Notes: generated by a model from the letters alone, not told the origin. Shown: positions 7,683-17,004, counted from the stretch's first letter. The stretch is 64,000 nucleotides of DNA from Bacteroides faecalis (GCF_003865075.1 NZ_BHWB01000005.1:305745-369744); one strand, 5' to 3'. A program made the numbers and translations.

Positions 7683-9428
7683 ATGAAAACAAATCAATTT
7701 AGGGCGTTCATGTTCGTACTGCTAATGGCAGTTATTTCTTTGGGAGAAGTAAGTGCACAGCTTATAGAAGTAAAAGGAACGGTTGTAGATAACAAGAATA
7801 ATCCGTTGATAGGTTGTAATATAACCGTTAAGGGAACAAAAGACGGGACTATTACAGATATCAAAGGAGCTTACTCCATTCAAGTAGCTAAAGGTGGAAT
7901 TTTATGTTTCTCATATATAGGTTATGAGACAGTAGAGGTGATTGTTAAGTCTGAGAAAATAAATGTGATGATGGAAGAATCTGCTAAGGACGTATGGGAA
8001 GAAGTCGTAGTGGGTGGAACAGCTGCACAAAAGAAGATAACTGTTACAGACGCTCAAAAAGGGATCACTTTCAAGGTTGAAGAGCTTTCAAAGCCCGAGA
8101 AAATACTTAAGACAAAATCTTATGAGGAAATCTATCCCAGTCTTATACTGTCAGATACCGGCTTCACGCCTTTTGATGTGAAAGAGAAAAATATAAATAT
8201 ACCCTATAATATTCTTGCAAAAAGCAAAGCTCCCGACTATTTGGTGACTTATGATTATAACTCCTTCTTCTACGGCATGTATGAGGCATACTCAGATCAT
8301 AGACCATTTATCTTATCTCCCGATATGATTTGGTTATTAATCAGTCAAGGATTTACAAGACATGTAAAAGCCAATCCAGAGTCTATGAGAAAGTTTTTTG
8401 TCGATTTCGACGGAAAACTATCTTTAGTTGTAGAATCATATAAGCCACTAAATGATCCGACTCTTGCATGGGAAGAAATTTTCCCTAGATTTACTGATCA
8501 GATCGGACAGCATACCGGAGATGAGTTAGTCGAGTTACTATCCTGCAATTTTTCAACGACCACATCCGTAGAGAAGATCGCTTCCGAAATAACCATCATG
8601 GAAGCAGTAAAACCTTACTTCGAATTTATCATCCTATATGCAGGATGCGGAATCCCGGAAATAACACTTGAAGGAACACCGGAAGACTGGGAAAAGGTTT
8701 TAAATAAAACCCAGAGACTAGAAAAGTATAATCTCAAATGGTGGATTTCCGAACTGGAACCTCTTTTGCAGGAATTTGTAAAAGCCTCAAAAGGAGACAT
8801 TAATAAAGAATTTTGGCAGAATATGTTTAAATATCATTCACAAAAGAAATACGGAGCTCCTAATATCATTGATGGATGGATAGTCAAGTTTTTTCCTTAT
8901 GATAAAGATGATAAAAGAAATGATCTGAAACAGTTGGAGGGTGGCAAAAACTTACCTAACGAAATTGTGAAAGTCGATGTCAAGTACATAGAAGCAGGCA
9001 ATGACTCTATTATAGAAACTGAATTAGAATTTTGGTCCGGTTTTATCGGGTTGGAACAAAATACTGAAAATTTTGCTCTAAGACCTCAGATAGGTTGGAT
9101 GGTCAGAAAAAAAGATATTAATGATAGCGGGCTAGAGAAAAAATTAAGACTTGATGCCCAAAAGGATAATTCCGGTTTTTATAATGGCATTTCACTCAAA
9201 GTAAAAGAGTTTCCTCTTATTTTATTGAAGCTCGATAATATCAAAAACCTACAACTACAATTCAAAGATAAAATAGACATACCGGACGAATTATCAAAGG
9301 TGAAGATAGGGAAATTAGATTTATCCGGAAAAATTACGCAAGAAGGAATAGAACGAATAAAAAAACTGTTCCCTACTACCATAATCAGAATAAATGATAC
9401 GATTGTACAGGGAAAATTATCTTGGTAA
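7683..9428 (+). CDS. CarboxypepD_reg-like plus DUF4419 fusion protein
   Basis: A 581-aa protein with a signal peptide (residues 1-25). Residues 27-105 form a carboxypeptidase-regulatory-like beta domain of the kind that opens SusC receptors (IEVKGTVVDNKNNPLIGCNITVKGT, then FSYIGYETVEV). A linker follows, and from about residue 125 comes a full DUF4419 region very close to the neighbour at 6084 (IWLLISQGFTRH, CNFSTTT, CGIPEITLEGTPEDWEKV, GWIVKFFPYDK). No TonB box, plug or barrel follows, so it is not a transporter. The pair probably arose by tandem duplication, with the extra N-terminal domain gained or lost in one copy. Confidence 0.75.
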   Translation: MKTNQFRAFMFVLLMAVISLGEVSAQLIEVKGTVVDNKNNPLIGCNITVKGTKDGTITDIKGAYSIQVAKGGILCFSYIGYETVEVIVKSEKINVMMEESAKDVWEEVVVGGTAAQKKITVTDAQKGITFKVEELSKPEKILKTKSYEEIYPSLILSDTGFTPFDVKEKNINIPYNILAKSKAPDYLVTYDYNSFFYGMYEAYSDHRPFILSPDMIWLLISQGFTRHVKANPESMRKFFVDFDGKLSLVVESYKPLNDPTLAWEEIFPRFTDQIGQHTGDELVELLSCNFSTTTSVEKIASEITIMEAVKPYFEFIILYAGCGIPEITLEGTPEDWEKVLNKTQRLEKYNLKWWISELEPLLQEFVKASKGDINKEFWQNMFKYHSQKKYGAPNIIDGWIVKFFPYDKDDKRNDLKQLEGGKNLPNEIVKVDVKYIEAGNDSIIETELEFWSGFIGLEQNTENFALRPQIGWMVRKKDINDSGLEKKLRLDAQKDNSGFYNGISLKVKEFPLILLKLDNIKNLQLQFKDKIDIPDELSKVKIGKLDLSGKITQEGIERIKKLFPTTIIRINDTIVQGKLSW

Positions 9429-9484
9429 GTAGAGATCCTTGCCGGCACTATTTAGTTTAAGGTCAGTCTCTACTCATATAAAGT

Positions 9485-9533
9485 AAACAGGGTGTTGCCG
9501 AAGTTATTCTTTTGCAACACCCTGTTTATTTAA
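9485..9533. terminator. strong terminator hairpin between DUF4419 gene and tmRNA
   Basis: The 14-bp arms AAACAGGGTGTTGC (9485-9498) and GCAACACCCTGTTT (9514-9527) are exact complements. T-rich sequence on both sides lets it serve both the plus-strand gene at 7683 and the minus-strand tmRNA. Confidence 0.8.
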
Positions 9534-9559
9534 AAATCGACCAATAATTAGCCTGGAAG

Positions 9560-9953
9560 TGGAGCTGGAGGGAATCGAACCCTCGTCCAAACGAGGAAAT
9601 CATAAGCTTTCTACATGCTTATCTTTGCCTAAATTTTCGTGTTGGAACAGAACCAAAGCCATCAATTCCAACCTTATCCTCTAAAGTTTCATCAAAAGCA
9701 TGAGGCTACTTTCGACTATCCCCGATGTAACTGCACCACTGAACCGGAATGCTTCGGAGCAACAGCTTCCGAGTGATGTCTCGTCCTGGCACCTAGTGCC
9801 TGGATTAAGCTAATCTACTATGATTCGATTAAGCAGCAAGAGCGTAATTAGTTTCGCCAGATAAAATTTTGATAACTGATATTTAAGTGGAAATTACCGA
9901 CCCACTGCATGCTTACCTACCATTTCTGCCCGCTGTCAAATCCAGTCAACCCC
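9560..9953 (-). ncRNA. ssrA: transfer-messenger RNA (tmRNA)
   Basis: The 5' end GGGGTTG (complement of 9947-9953) pairs with the 3' CAGCTCC (complement of 9561-9567) to form the acceptor stem. The T-arm GGGTTCGATTCCC is present near the 3' end. The internal reading frame at complement 9829-9858 encodes GETNYALAA and a TAA stop, the degradation tag known from Bacteroides. It rescues ribosomes stalled on broken mRNAs together with SmpB and tags the product for proteolysis. The 3' CCA is not encoded. A TATCTTTG box lies about 50 bases upstream. Confidence 0.95.
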
Positions 9954-10003
9954 AGAATTCACCCGTACAGAATAGCGAGTTTTCAGAACTCTTTCCGAGG
10001 GCA

Positions 10004-10011
10004 CAAAGATA
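10004..10011 (-). promoter_or_regulatory. Bacteroides -7 box (TATCTTTG) for tmRNA
   Basis: An exact TAnnTTTG match on the minus strand, which would start a precursor with a roughly 45-base 5' leader to be trimmed. Confidence 0.55.
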
Positions 10012-10299
10012 GAAAATGTTTTCGGATTTACGATGAGCTATTAGCAAATATTATATTCATCAAGCTTTCATGAACTACTATTAGAACTTTTTCGTACGAA
10101 AACAACTAACTTTTCTCAATGAGTTACATTTACGTTTAATCACATTCCCGTCGTAAGATATGATTAACGCTGAAAACATAATGAAGAAGTATACGCTAAG
10201 TCACCTTATTAGGTTATCAGGATGAAATGAGAAAACAGCTAATAACGTTATCTGAAATAAATTAACTGCTTCTTGGAAAGGTAACAGGAAAGATTACAT

Positions 10300-10307
10300 T
10301 ATCTTTG
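10300..10307 (+). promoter_or_regulatory. Bacteroides -7 box (TATCTTTG) for the lactonase gene
   Basis: An exact TAnnTTTG match 110 bases upstream of the ATG at 10417. TTG at 10273-10275 may serve as the -33 element, with a slightly long spacer. Confidence 0.5.
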
Positions 10308-10416
10308 TCTCGCAAAAGGATGTCAAAGTAACTCGGCAGAAACAACGGGATTGGCATCGCAGAAGTAAAGTAGTTACCTGAAATAAAAAAATAATAACCA
10401 TAAAATACACCTGCTT

Positions 10417-11574
10417 ATGCTCAAAACACTTGCTACTATTTGTATAATCGGTATGGCTGCCACAAGTTGCACGCCCAAAAGAACGCCTCGACAGGAAAAT
10501 TCGGAAGAAGTGAATCACGAACTGACTATGGTCGTAGGCACCTATACTACTGGAGATAGTAAAAGCAAAGGCATTTATAGTTTCCGCTTCAACGAAGATG
10601 ACGGAACAGTAACTCCACTTAGCGAAGTAGCCATTGAAAATCCGTCTTACCTTACTCCATCGTCTGACGGTAAATTTATTTATGCAGTGAGCGAGTTCAA
10701 TGATGAACGGGCTGCCGTAAATGCACTGGCTTTTGATAAAGAAAAAGGAACTTTCCGTCTCCTAAACACACAAAAGACAAAAGGCGAAGATCCTTGTTAC
10801 CTCATCAGCAATGGAAAGAATGTGATAACAGCTAACTACAGTGGTGGAAGTGTTTCAGTTTTCCCTATCAGCAAAGACGGCTCTCTCTTGCCTGCATCCG
10901 ATGTTATACAGTTTCAAGGTTCAGGAATAGATAAAGAACGTCAGGAAAAACCTCATCTACATTGTGTCTGCATTACTCCTGACGGAAAATATCTGTTTGC
11001 TGATGATTTAGGAACAGATCAGATACACAAATTCATTATCCATCCTAATGCTGATTCAGAAAATAAAGAAACCTTTTTAAAAGAAGGTGATCCGGCCTCT
11101 TTTCAGGTATCTGACGGTTCCGGTCCCCGCCATCTGACTTTCTCACCGAACGGAAAATACGCATACCTTATTAACGAACTTTCAGGTACAGTTATCACTT
11201 TTCAATACACTGACGGGATACTAAAAGAGACACAGGTAATTGCTGCAGATACGGTTGGAGCGAAGGGAAGCGCAGATATTCATATTAGTCCCGATGGGAA
11301 ATTCCTATATGCCAGCAATCGTTTGAAAGCAGACGGAATCGCAATTTTCAGTATTCATCCGAATGATGGAACATTAACGAAAGTGGGTTATCAACTAACA
11401 GGCATTCATCCTCGGAATTTTATTATCACCCCTAACGGAAAGTTTCTGTTAGTTGCTTGCAGAGATAGCGATGTCATTCAAGTATACGAAAGGAATCCGG
11501 AAACAGGATTGATTAAAAATATATATAAAGATATCAAAATAGATCGACCGGTTTGCCTGAAATTTATCCCATAA
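10417..11574 (+). CDS. lactonase-family beta-propeller lipoprotein (6-phosphogluconolactonase-like)
   Basis: A 385-aa protein with a lipoprotein signal (residues 1-18, lipobox ATS-C). The body shows the seven-bladed propeller repeats of the YbhE/Lactonase family: YTTGDSKSKGIYSF, PSYLTPSSDGKFIYAVSE, KPHLHCVCITPDGKYLFADDLGTD, GSGPRHLTFSPNGKYAYLINEL and IHPRNFIITPNGKFLLVACRDSD. Cytosolic members hydrolyse 6-phosphogluconolactone in the pentose phosphate pathway. Here the lipid anchor places the protein in the cell envelope, so a different lactone substrate or a scaffold role is possible. The gene stands alone between tmRNA and the repeat-rich region. Confidence 0.8.
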   Translation: MLKTLATICIIGMAATSCTPKRTPRQENSEEVNHELTMVVGTYTTGDSKSKGIYSFRFNEDDGTVTPLSEVAIENPSYLTPSSDGKFIYAVSEFNDERAAVNALAFDKEKGTFRLLNTQKTKGEDPCYLISNGKNVITANYSGGSVSVFPISKDGSLLPASDVIQFQGSGIDKERQEKPHLHCVCITPDGKYLFADDLGTDQIHKFIIHPNADSENKETFLKEGDPASFQVSDGSGPRHLTFSPNGKYAYLINELSGTVITFQYTDGILKETQVIAADTVGAKGSADIHISPDGKFLYASNRLKADGIAIFSIHPNDGTLTKVGYQLTGIHPRNFIITPNGKFLLVACRDSDVIQVYERNPETGLIKNIYKDIKIDRPVCLKFIP

Positions 11575-11641
11575 ACTGTAAAAGGGTCAAACTTAGTACA
11601 TAGATAGCTCTACATAAGAAAAAAACAGCATTTCCTCTATC

Positions 11642-11737
11642 AACCTATCACCGGCATCCGGTATCCCCCTGTTCATCGGACATTCAGGTGGTGATAGGTT
11701 GAAAAAAGACCTATCACCATATCTATCACCTATCACC
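11642..11737. repeat. CTATCACC repeats with an 11-bp palindrome
   Basis: AACCTATCACC (11642-11652) and GGTGATAGGTT (11690-11700) are perfect inverted arms. Three more direct copies of CTATCACC follow at 11711, 11723 and 11730. The cluster lies in gene-free DNA just upstream of the 22-bp-period arrays. It could be binding sites for a protein or a folded RNA. No known Bacteroides element comes to mind. Confidence 0.6.
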
Positions 11738-11790
11738 ACTGATACTATAACACATTACTAAACTCTTGAAGCATATATATCTTTTCTCAA

Positions 11791-11878
11791 GTATTAATAA
11801 CCCCAATATAAAGTATTAATAGTTGAGATGTCAGCTATTAATACCCTAAGTGTAGAGTATTAATAGCTAACTAATAGG
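11791..11878. repeat. four-unit array with exact 22-bp period (TATTAATA core)
   Basis: TATTAATA occurs at 11792, 11814, 11836 and 11858, each exactly 22 bases from the last. The 8-mer is itself palindromic. Sequence between cores is poorly conserved, so the spacing rather than the spacer is kept. This is an iteron-like layout, with sites on the same helix face every two turns. Confidence 0.7.
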
Positions 11879-11943
11879 CTGATAATACCTTCATATTAGG
11901 AATTGAATTGATTCAAATTTCAGAATAAGCATACAAAACAAAG

Positions 11944-12053
11944 TGTTTATACGTTTTAAACAATATGTTCTTCTATATGAAACAAAGTGTTCTCCTATAT
12001 GAAACAGTGTGTTCTTCCATAAAAAAGAGTGTAGTTCGTTTTAATCTTTTATA
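11944..12053. repeat. second 22-bp-period array (TGTTC core)
   Basis: Units begin at 11944 (TGTTT), 11966 (TGTTC), 11988 (TGTTC), 12010 (TGTTC) and, degenerate, 12032 (TAGTTC). The two best units share TGTTCT.CTATATGAAACA. The period equals that of the array 70 bases upstream, and the phase differs by only two bases. No replication initiator gene is nearby. Confidence 0.65.
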
Positions 12054-12108
12054 AATCAGCGATTAAAAGTGTTTTTATAAAGATGCAAGTAACGATATAG
12101 TAGTGGAA

Positions 12109-12207
12109 GTCCAGCTACACATTGCATTGCTCTGCATAATTTCAAATATCTCTCTACGACAAAGATAGTCAATGTTGTTAATAGTTACAAGTTAATCAAA
12201 ACTTATT
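12109..12207. repeat. left 99-bp direct repeat flanking the Hachiman genes
   Basis: This block aligns without gaps to 16568-16666, with about 76 of 99 positions identical by my hand count, including TTACAAGTTAATC and TCCAGCTACA. The two copies lie on the same strand and enclose hamB-hamA, so they may be recombination scars or borders of a swapped cassette. Confidence 0.7.
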
Positions 12208-12318
12208 TTAGTTTGTAATTGGTTGTTTAATGCTTCAAGAATAAGCCTTATAGCGATAAATTAACAACTAATAATGTCTAAATACTTATTCTCATCTCTT
12301 CCCAAAAGTATATAGTAA

Positions 12319-15300
12319 TTACGTAAATACCACATAAGGATTCATGCAAGTTATTTTCCAAAGTTTATCATCTTCGTCATAATCAAAGTAAATTCCATTA
12401 ATATTACTGACTTTAGAAAAGTCAATATCTGATTCACCTATTTCATTTATAACACTAAAATTCGGACTAACTAAATATTGCTTATCATTAATTATTCTTG
12501 CCATTAACCTTTTTGTTCTTTTATGTACTTTTCCATATCTGAAGTTAGGAACTTTTTTAATTTTTATAAATTTTCTCTTCGAAAATCTTACTAATAAATC
12601 GATCCATAATGCTGCATTTTCTGATACTTGGTTTTTATAGTAATCAGCATGGTCTATTAAATCTTGTTTATATGTTCTAATGCTTTTTTCCCAAAGATCA
12701 TCATCATATAAGTTGGCAATTTCATAGGCAGAAATCCTTGAGCGAATTCCTGCTTGATAGATTTTAACTGATTTTATGTTAGGTAATCCTAATTCTACAA
12801 GAATAGCCAATTCTTCGATAGTATCCGCTTCTTCAATTAAATTCTGTTTCTTCATTTTCTTTGAAATACCATTGAGAACCCAAGGCATATTGAAAGAATA
12901 ATGTTGAGTTACTATATTAACTGCATTTTCATGTTGAACGATATCTGACATGGATATTCCACTTAACCACTTTTTTCGTATCTCTTTTATATCAACACTA
13001 TCTTCAAATTTTTCTTTATATATATTCACATCTCTAATGACGTCTTCTATATTTTCAAGAAGTGAAATGCGTTCTTCTAATGTTTTATCACTTACTATAT
13101 AGCTTTGAACAATACTAATAATCTCGCTAAGCTTCTCATCTATTTGCAAATCTGAATTGATTGGAATACCAGAAGATACAATACTTTCCCAAATACTTTT
13201 TTCTATCCCTACCTTTTTTGTTATACCTTTAATTCTAGCCTTTATAAAATCGAGAACTTCATCGCCAGTAATATCTTCATAATATTGAGCTTGTATATAG
13301 GCTAAGGATTTAGTAAAATAACTATCAATCCATTCCAATGTGTTTCCTTCAAAATTATTCGAATTATGCAATGATAATAATCCGTCATCAATCAAATCAA
13401 GAAGATCATTAACTTCATCTAAAGACTCATCAATTTCATTAATACGATTTTCAGCAAGTAAATTAATTAAGTTATCAAATGCTATTCCGTTAAGTTGAGC
13501 CACTGTTTTAAGTGTCCTTATTAGTTCCAAACAACCACTCTCTGCTCTATCTATATTACTCTTATTAAGATATGCAGAAATCATTTTTCTTTCCCAATTT
13601 ATTTTATTCTCGTCTTTTTTGGTTATATCATGAGCAACTAAAATTTTGCCTTCATGATCTACAAAAGCACGCCCCGCTCTACCAGCAATATTCCAAAAAT
13701 CTCTTTTCGTAATAGGATTACCTGATTGATACAAAGTTGAGAAAATTACAGTAGAAACTCCAAGATTAACTCCTTGTCCTAATGTTGAAGTCGCTATAAT
13801 AACTCTTGGCTTCTCACTTCTCATTAATCTTTCTAAGGGAATTCGCACATCTGAGATCAAATCTGCATTATGACAGAAAATTCCTTGTTTAGCAAACTTA
13901 ACCCATTCCGTATCTTCACCATAAGATTCTATGCAAGCCAGTTTAAAGGCTCTCCAATTGGCCTTGTTTCTAAATCTAAACTTCTGTTCTTCAGGCTGAA
14001 TACATTTTTCATACTCTCTTGCAATGGCAAAAACAGATTTCTTGATTCCAACGAATATTAAAACAGGACCAAACTTCCTTAGTTTATATGCAGTAGAAGC
14101 TATGGCTTGGTTCTTATTTTCAGGAAAGTAATGCATTATCCTTTCTTTAGGCTTCTTAGGCAACTTTTGTCGCATAATAAAATTAGGATTAAATGAATTT
14201 CTTTCTGCATCAGTGCTTTTCCAATTTAAATTCACAGAAACTCCATTCCATTCCATTATTCCGATTCTTTCATCAGAAGGTCGCCAATTCTCTTTGTAAA
14301 CATTATCAGTAGAATCCGTTAGCCATTCAGATAGATCTTCTGCATTGGGTAAAACGGCAGATAATAACAAGAATCTTCCACCATTAGCTTTTACATGATA
14401 CTTTAATTCCTCATAAAACATTTCATTAACTATGAGTCTTTTATCAGTTCCCAATAAATGTCCTTCATCTATAATTACAAGTTTGATACATGATAAAATA
14501 TCCTCATTGCTTCTAAAGAGTGCTTTGGCCTTTTCTGGTGTTGCTACAATTACGGATGATTCGTCTATAATTCTTTCATCAAGCTTACTAAATAAACTTC
14601 CACCATATAGATGTGAGACTGAAACATCAAGATTGCTAAAAATCTCATCAAACGAATTTTCTATTTCGTAAGCTAGTGATCTATAAGGGGCTATAAAAAG
14701 AATTTTCGCTTTAGGTTCATTTAATAGACAGTTTAAAATCGCAATTTCACCAATTCTTGTTTTTCCACTACTTGTAGGAATGCTAACAATACTCCCCTGC
14801 TTATTATTCAAAACCTTTGGTAAAGAGTTTCTTTGAGTAAGAAACAATTCTGTTATACTGCCATTTTTATAAACTAATGATTGTATATACTTTAACGGAA
14901 GTTTATCTTCCGTATTAAAATAATTTCCTAATACATACCATAATGAGGATTCTTTAAATCCATCTATAATGAGAAGTAATAATCGAATAACCCACCAAAC
15001 ATCAGGTTCACCTCTCATTGCGGCTACTTCTTGAAGATTTACAAGATCCTTTTTTGCAATTTCTAAAAAATCTTTGTTTCCTGTCTGATAAAATTGCACA
15101 TAATAATTTAATGATTTTGCTATAATTATCTCATAAATTTTTGTAGCATTATCTTCTTCAAAATGTTCAGCCAGATATTCATCCCCATAACTGGAGTTTG
15201 TAATAAGTTTATCGATTTCACTTAATAACTGATCAAATTTTCTATTAAGAAATAGAGATACTAAACTTGAAATCATTGTATCACTCTCAAGTTTGCCTAT

Positions 15301-15669
15301 AAGTATAAATGCCTTAGAGTATTGAAAACAAACGTAATAAGAAAGAGCGGAGATTAGACAAAATAGTTTCTTATTTTTTGTCTGAATATGAATAGAACCG
15401 TGTATATACTCAAGTATTAAAGCTCCTTTTTCTAGAGAATGAGATGCTTTTAGATAATTATGTTCACTAAAATAATTACATCCAATATTTAGATATTTGA
15501 AAGCTAAGATATTTAGCTGCTCATCTTTAATTGTATATCGAGGAAAATTTTCTTTAGATTCTTCCGTATTATATAGGATATATCTAGCGTTAGCTTGAGC
15601 TATTAAGTTTTGCAAAGTAGAATCTGATTCTAATTCTTGGTAGCTTTTTTCAACATGCTCTATATTCAT
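12319..15669 (-). CDS. hamB: Hachiman defence helicase HamB
   Basis: A 1116-aa superfamily-2 helicase. Residues 1-290 are a helical, TPR-like N-terminal region. The motor shows Walker A SIPTSSGKT (about residues 296-304), the DExH box IIDEGHLLG (about 400), STLGQGVNLG, and motif VI NIAGRAGR (about 663). A long C-terminal region (700-1116) is not a domain I recognise. In Hachiman systems HamB holds the nuclease HamA in check and releases it on sensing foreign or damaged DNA, which kills the infected cell. The start ATG overlaps the hamA stop by four bases (ATGA), so the two are translationally coupled. AT content is high compared with the conjugative element next door. Confidence 0.88.
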   Translation of the reverse strand: MNIEHVEKSYQELESDSTLQNLIAQANARYILYNTEESKENFPRYTIKDEQLNILAFKYLNIGCNYFSEHNYLKASHSLEKGALILEYIHGSIHIQTKNKKLFCLISALSYYVCFQYSKAFILIGKLESDTMISSLVSLFLNRKFDQLLSEIDKLITNSSYGDEYLAEHFEEDNATKIYEIIIAKSLNYYVQFYQTGNKDFLEIAKKDLVNLQEVAAMRGEPDVWWVIRLLLLIIDGFKESSLWYVLGNYFNTEDKLPLKYIQSLVYKNGSITELFLTQRNSLPKVLNNKQGSIVSIPTSSGKTRIGEIAILNCLLNEPKAKILFIAPYRSLAYEIENSFDEIFSNLDVSVSHLYGGSLFSKLDERIIDESSVIVATPEKAKALFRSNEDILSCIKLVIIDEGHLLGTDKRLIVNEMFYEELKYHVKANGGRFLLLSAVLPNAEDLSEWLTDSTDNVYKENWRPSDERIGIMEWNGVSVNLNWKSTDAERNSFNPNFIMRQKLPKKPKERIMHYFPENKNQAIASTAYKLRKFGPVLIFVGIKKSVFAIAREYEKCIQPEEQKFRFRNKANWRAFKLACIESYGEDTEWVKFAKQGIFCHNADLISDVRIPLERLMRSEKPRVIIATSTLGQGVNLGVSTVIFSTLYQSGNPITKRDFWNIAGRAGRAFVDHEGKILVAHDITKKDENKINWERKMISAYLNKSNIDRAESGCLELIRTLKTVAQLNGIAFDNLINLLAENRINEIDESLDEVNDLLDLIDDGLLSLHNSNNFEGNTLEWIDSYFTKSLAYIQAQYYEDITGDEVLDFIKARIKGITKKVGIEKSIWESIVSSGIPINSDLQIDEKLSEIISIVQSYIVSDKTLEERISLLENIEDVIRDVNIYKEKFEDSVDIKEIRKKWLSGISMSDIVQHENAVNIVTQHYSFNMPWVLNGISKKMKKQNLIEEADTIEELAILVELGLPNIKSVKIYQAGIRSRISAYEIANLYDDDLWEKSIRTYKQDLIDHADYYKNQVSENAALWIDLLVRFSKRKFIKIKKVPNFRYGKVHKRTKRLMARIINDKQYLVSPNFSVINEIGESDIDFSKVSNINGIYFDYDEDDKLWKITCMNPYVVFT

Positions 15670-16493
15670 AATAAATCAGGGTTAGATATTAGTTCTTCTG
15701 CTTTTTCAAATATGGATTTAATAAACTCTTCTGGCTGACCAATTCCAATAGAAATGAAAACCAAATTTGAATTATCACTATTCAAATGTTTTTCAACTGT
15801 TTCTGAAGTCTTGGTATTACTTAGTAACAAACCAACATAAATAAGGTCGCCTCTATCTTTTATATCTTGCACTATATAATCATCCAGCTTTCGAGCAAGT
15901 AATTCATCTGATTTTGCTATTTCTTCTACTAAGAAAGTGTACGATAAAGGCAAAGTATCTTTGTTTAAAGATTTGGTAATATCTTCAACTACATTCTTTT
16001 GAGGAGTAGTGCGAAATTTCGATTCTCCCAAATAAATTTTGATTTTCTCATTACCATTTTCTTCAAATAAATCAACCATCAAAGTGTCATCTCCTTTAAT
16101 GGCTTGATCAACATTTGGATTATATTTCAATTTATATACCTTGATAAATTCTTTTTTTTGTGATGCTTGAATATAATCAGTAAGTAATATTTCCGTAGCA
16201 TTACCTTTTTTCACCTTATCCGTAATAGGTAATTTTCTATGCTGCTCTGCATATTTAGCAAAGCCTAAACTTTTATATTTTTCTTTTAACCTAGATATTC
16301 TAAACTGAGTATAATGGTGATTAATTATTTTTTTTGCCATCCATTCTATTAACTCATCATCTACAGCTGTAATTTCAGTAAGTTCCCTGTGGCATTTCAT
16401 ATAGGAATCTGGCAAATCATTTGCAGCAAGCCATTTCCCATAAGGATGTGAATTATCTGGATGCTTCCCAATTAACAGTTCTTGTTTCGTCAT
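15666..16493 (-). CDS. hamA: Hachiman defence effector nuclease HamA (DUF1837)
   Basis: A 275-aa protein matching the DUF1837/HamA family. The conserved GNATEILLTDYI (G97, E101) is followed by a PD-(D/E)xK type core: D136 in the TLMVD region context and E157-S-K159 in YLGESKFR. These residues are expected to bind metal and cut DNA without sequence preference once activated. It is first in the operon, with hamB overlapping its TGA stop. Upstream is the right copy of the 99-bp direct repeat. The pair is complete and shows no frameshift. A DUF1837 protein next to a large DExH helicase makes a restriction enzyme less likely than Hachiman. Confidence 0.88.
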   Translation of the reverse strand: MTKQELLIGKHPDNSHPYGKWLAANDLPDSYMKCHRELTEITAVDDELIEWMAKKIINHHYTQFRISRLKEKYKSLGFAKYAEQHRKLPITDKVKKGNATEILLTDYIQASQKKEFIKVYKLKYNPNVDQAIKGDDTLMVDLFEENGNEKIKIYLGESKFRTTPQKNVVEDITKSLNKDTLPLSYTFLVEEIAKSDELLARKLDDYIVQDIKDRGDLIYVGLLLSNTKTSETVEKHLNSDNSNLVFISIGIGQPEEFIKSIFEKAEELISNPDLL

Positions 16494-16567
16494 AATTTTT
16501 AGTTTAAAACAAAGGAAAAATCATTTTACTGCTTTAAAACTGGCAGAAACAGTATTGTAGTAGCGCA

Positions 16568-16666
16568 ATCCAGCTACATATTCTGTTGCTCTGTACAATT
16601 TCAAGTATTACTCTAACACAAATGTAATTAATGTTTTTGACGGTTACAAGTTAATCTGAATTTATT
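16568..16666. repeat. right 99-bp direct repeat flanking the Hachiman genes
   Basis: Partner of the block at 12109-12207, same orientation, ungapped alignment. It lies 75 bases upstream of the hamA start, so this copy may also contain the hamA promoter. The other copy lies after hamB, where no gene uses it. Confidence 0.7.
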
Positions 16667-16904
16667 AGAAGGCTTGGTATTAATTGGAGGGTACTAAAAA
16701 ACTTTTTATAGAAAATTACCCCTCTACTGATAGTTCTGAGAAGAGTAAAATCTGATTTTTGGGGTGCCCTTCATTATATTGTTTACCTATAAATATCTTT
16801 TTGAAAAGAATGGTAACTACTGCTATTTTTCTTTCTACCTTAAAGGAAGAAAAAAAGCATTCTGTAAATCGACATTGATACTAAGTAAGTTACAAAGAAA
16901 ATAT

Positions 16905-16936
16905 GGGGCTGGCGGTTACCGTCAGCCCTATTTTTT
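16905..16936 (+). terminator. hairpin with T-run, possible attenuator ahead of the HTH genes
   Basis: GGGCTGGCGG (16906-16915) pairs with CCGTCAGCCC (16919-16928, one G-U) around a TTA loop, followed by TATTTTTT. It lies about 70 bases before the HTH gene at 17005. It could terminate leader transcription of the element's plus-strand module. Confidence 0.6.
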
Positions 16937-17004
16937 CATGCCCAATTTTGAAAACTTTGCAACCGAAGAAAGAAAAATAACCCATTGGAACAAAGGAATA
17001 TTTT

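Noticed and set aside
9560..9953. tmRNA as the integration site of the conjugative element
   Set aside because: The tmRNA 3' end faces left, away from the element, and no duplicated 3' end is visible.
11791..12053. CRISPR-like array
   Set aside because: Units are 22 bases with only 5-9 conserved bases and no spacer/repeat alternation; no cas gene is nearby.
12319..16493. Restriction-modification system
   Set aside because: No methylase or specificity subunit; a DUF1837 nuclease coupled to a large DExH helicase fits Hachiman.
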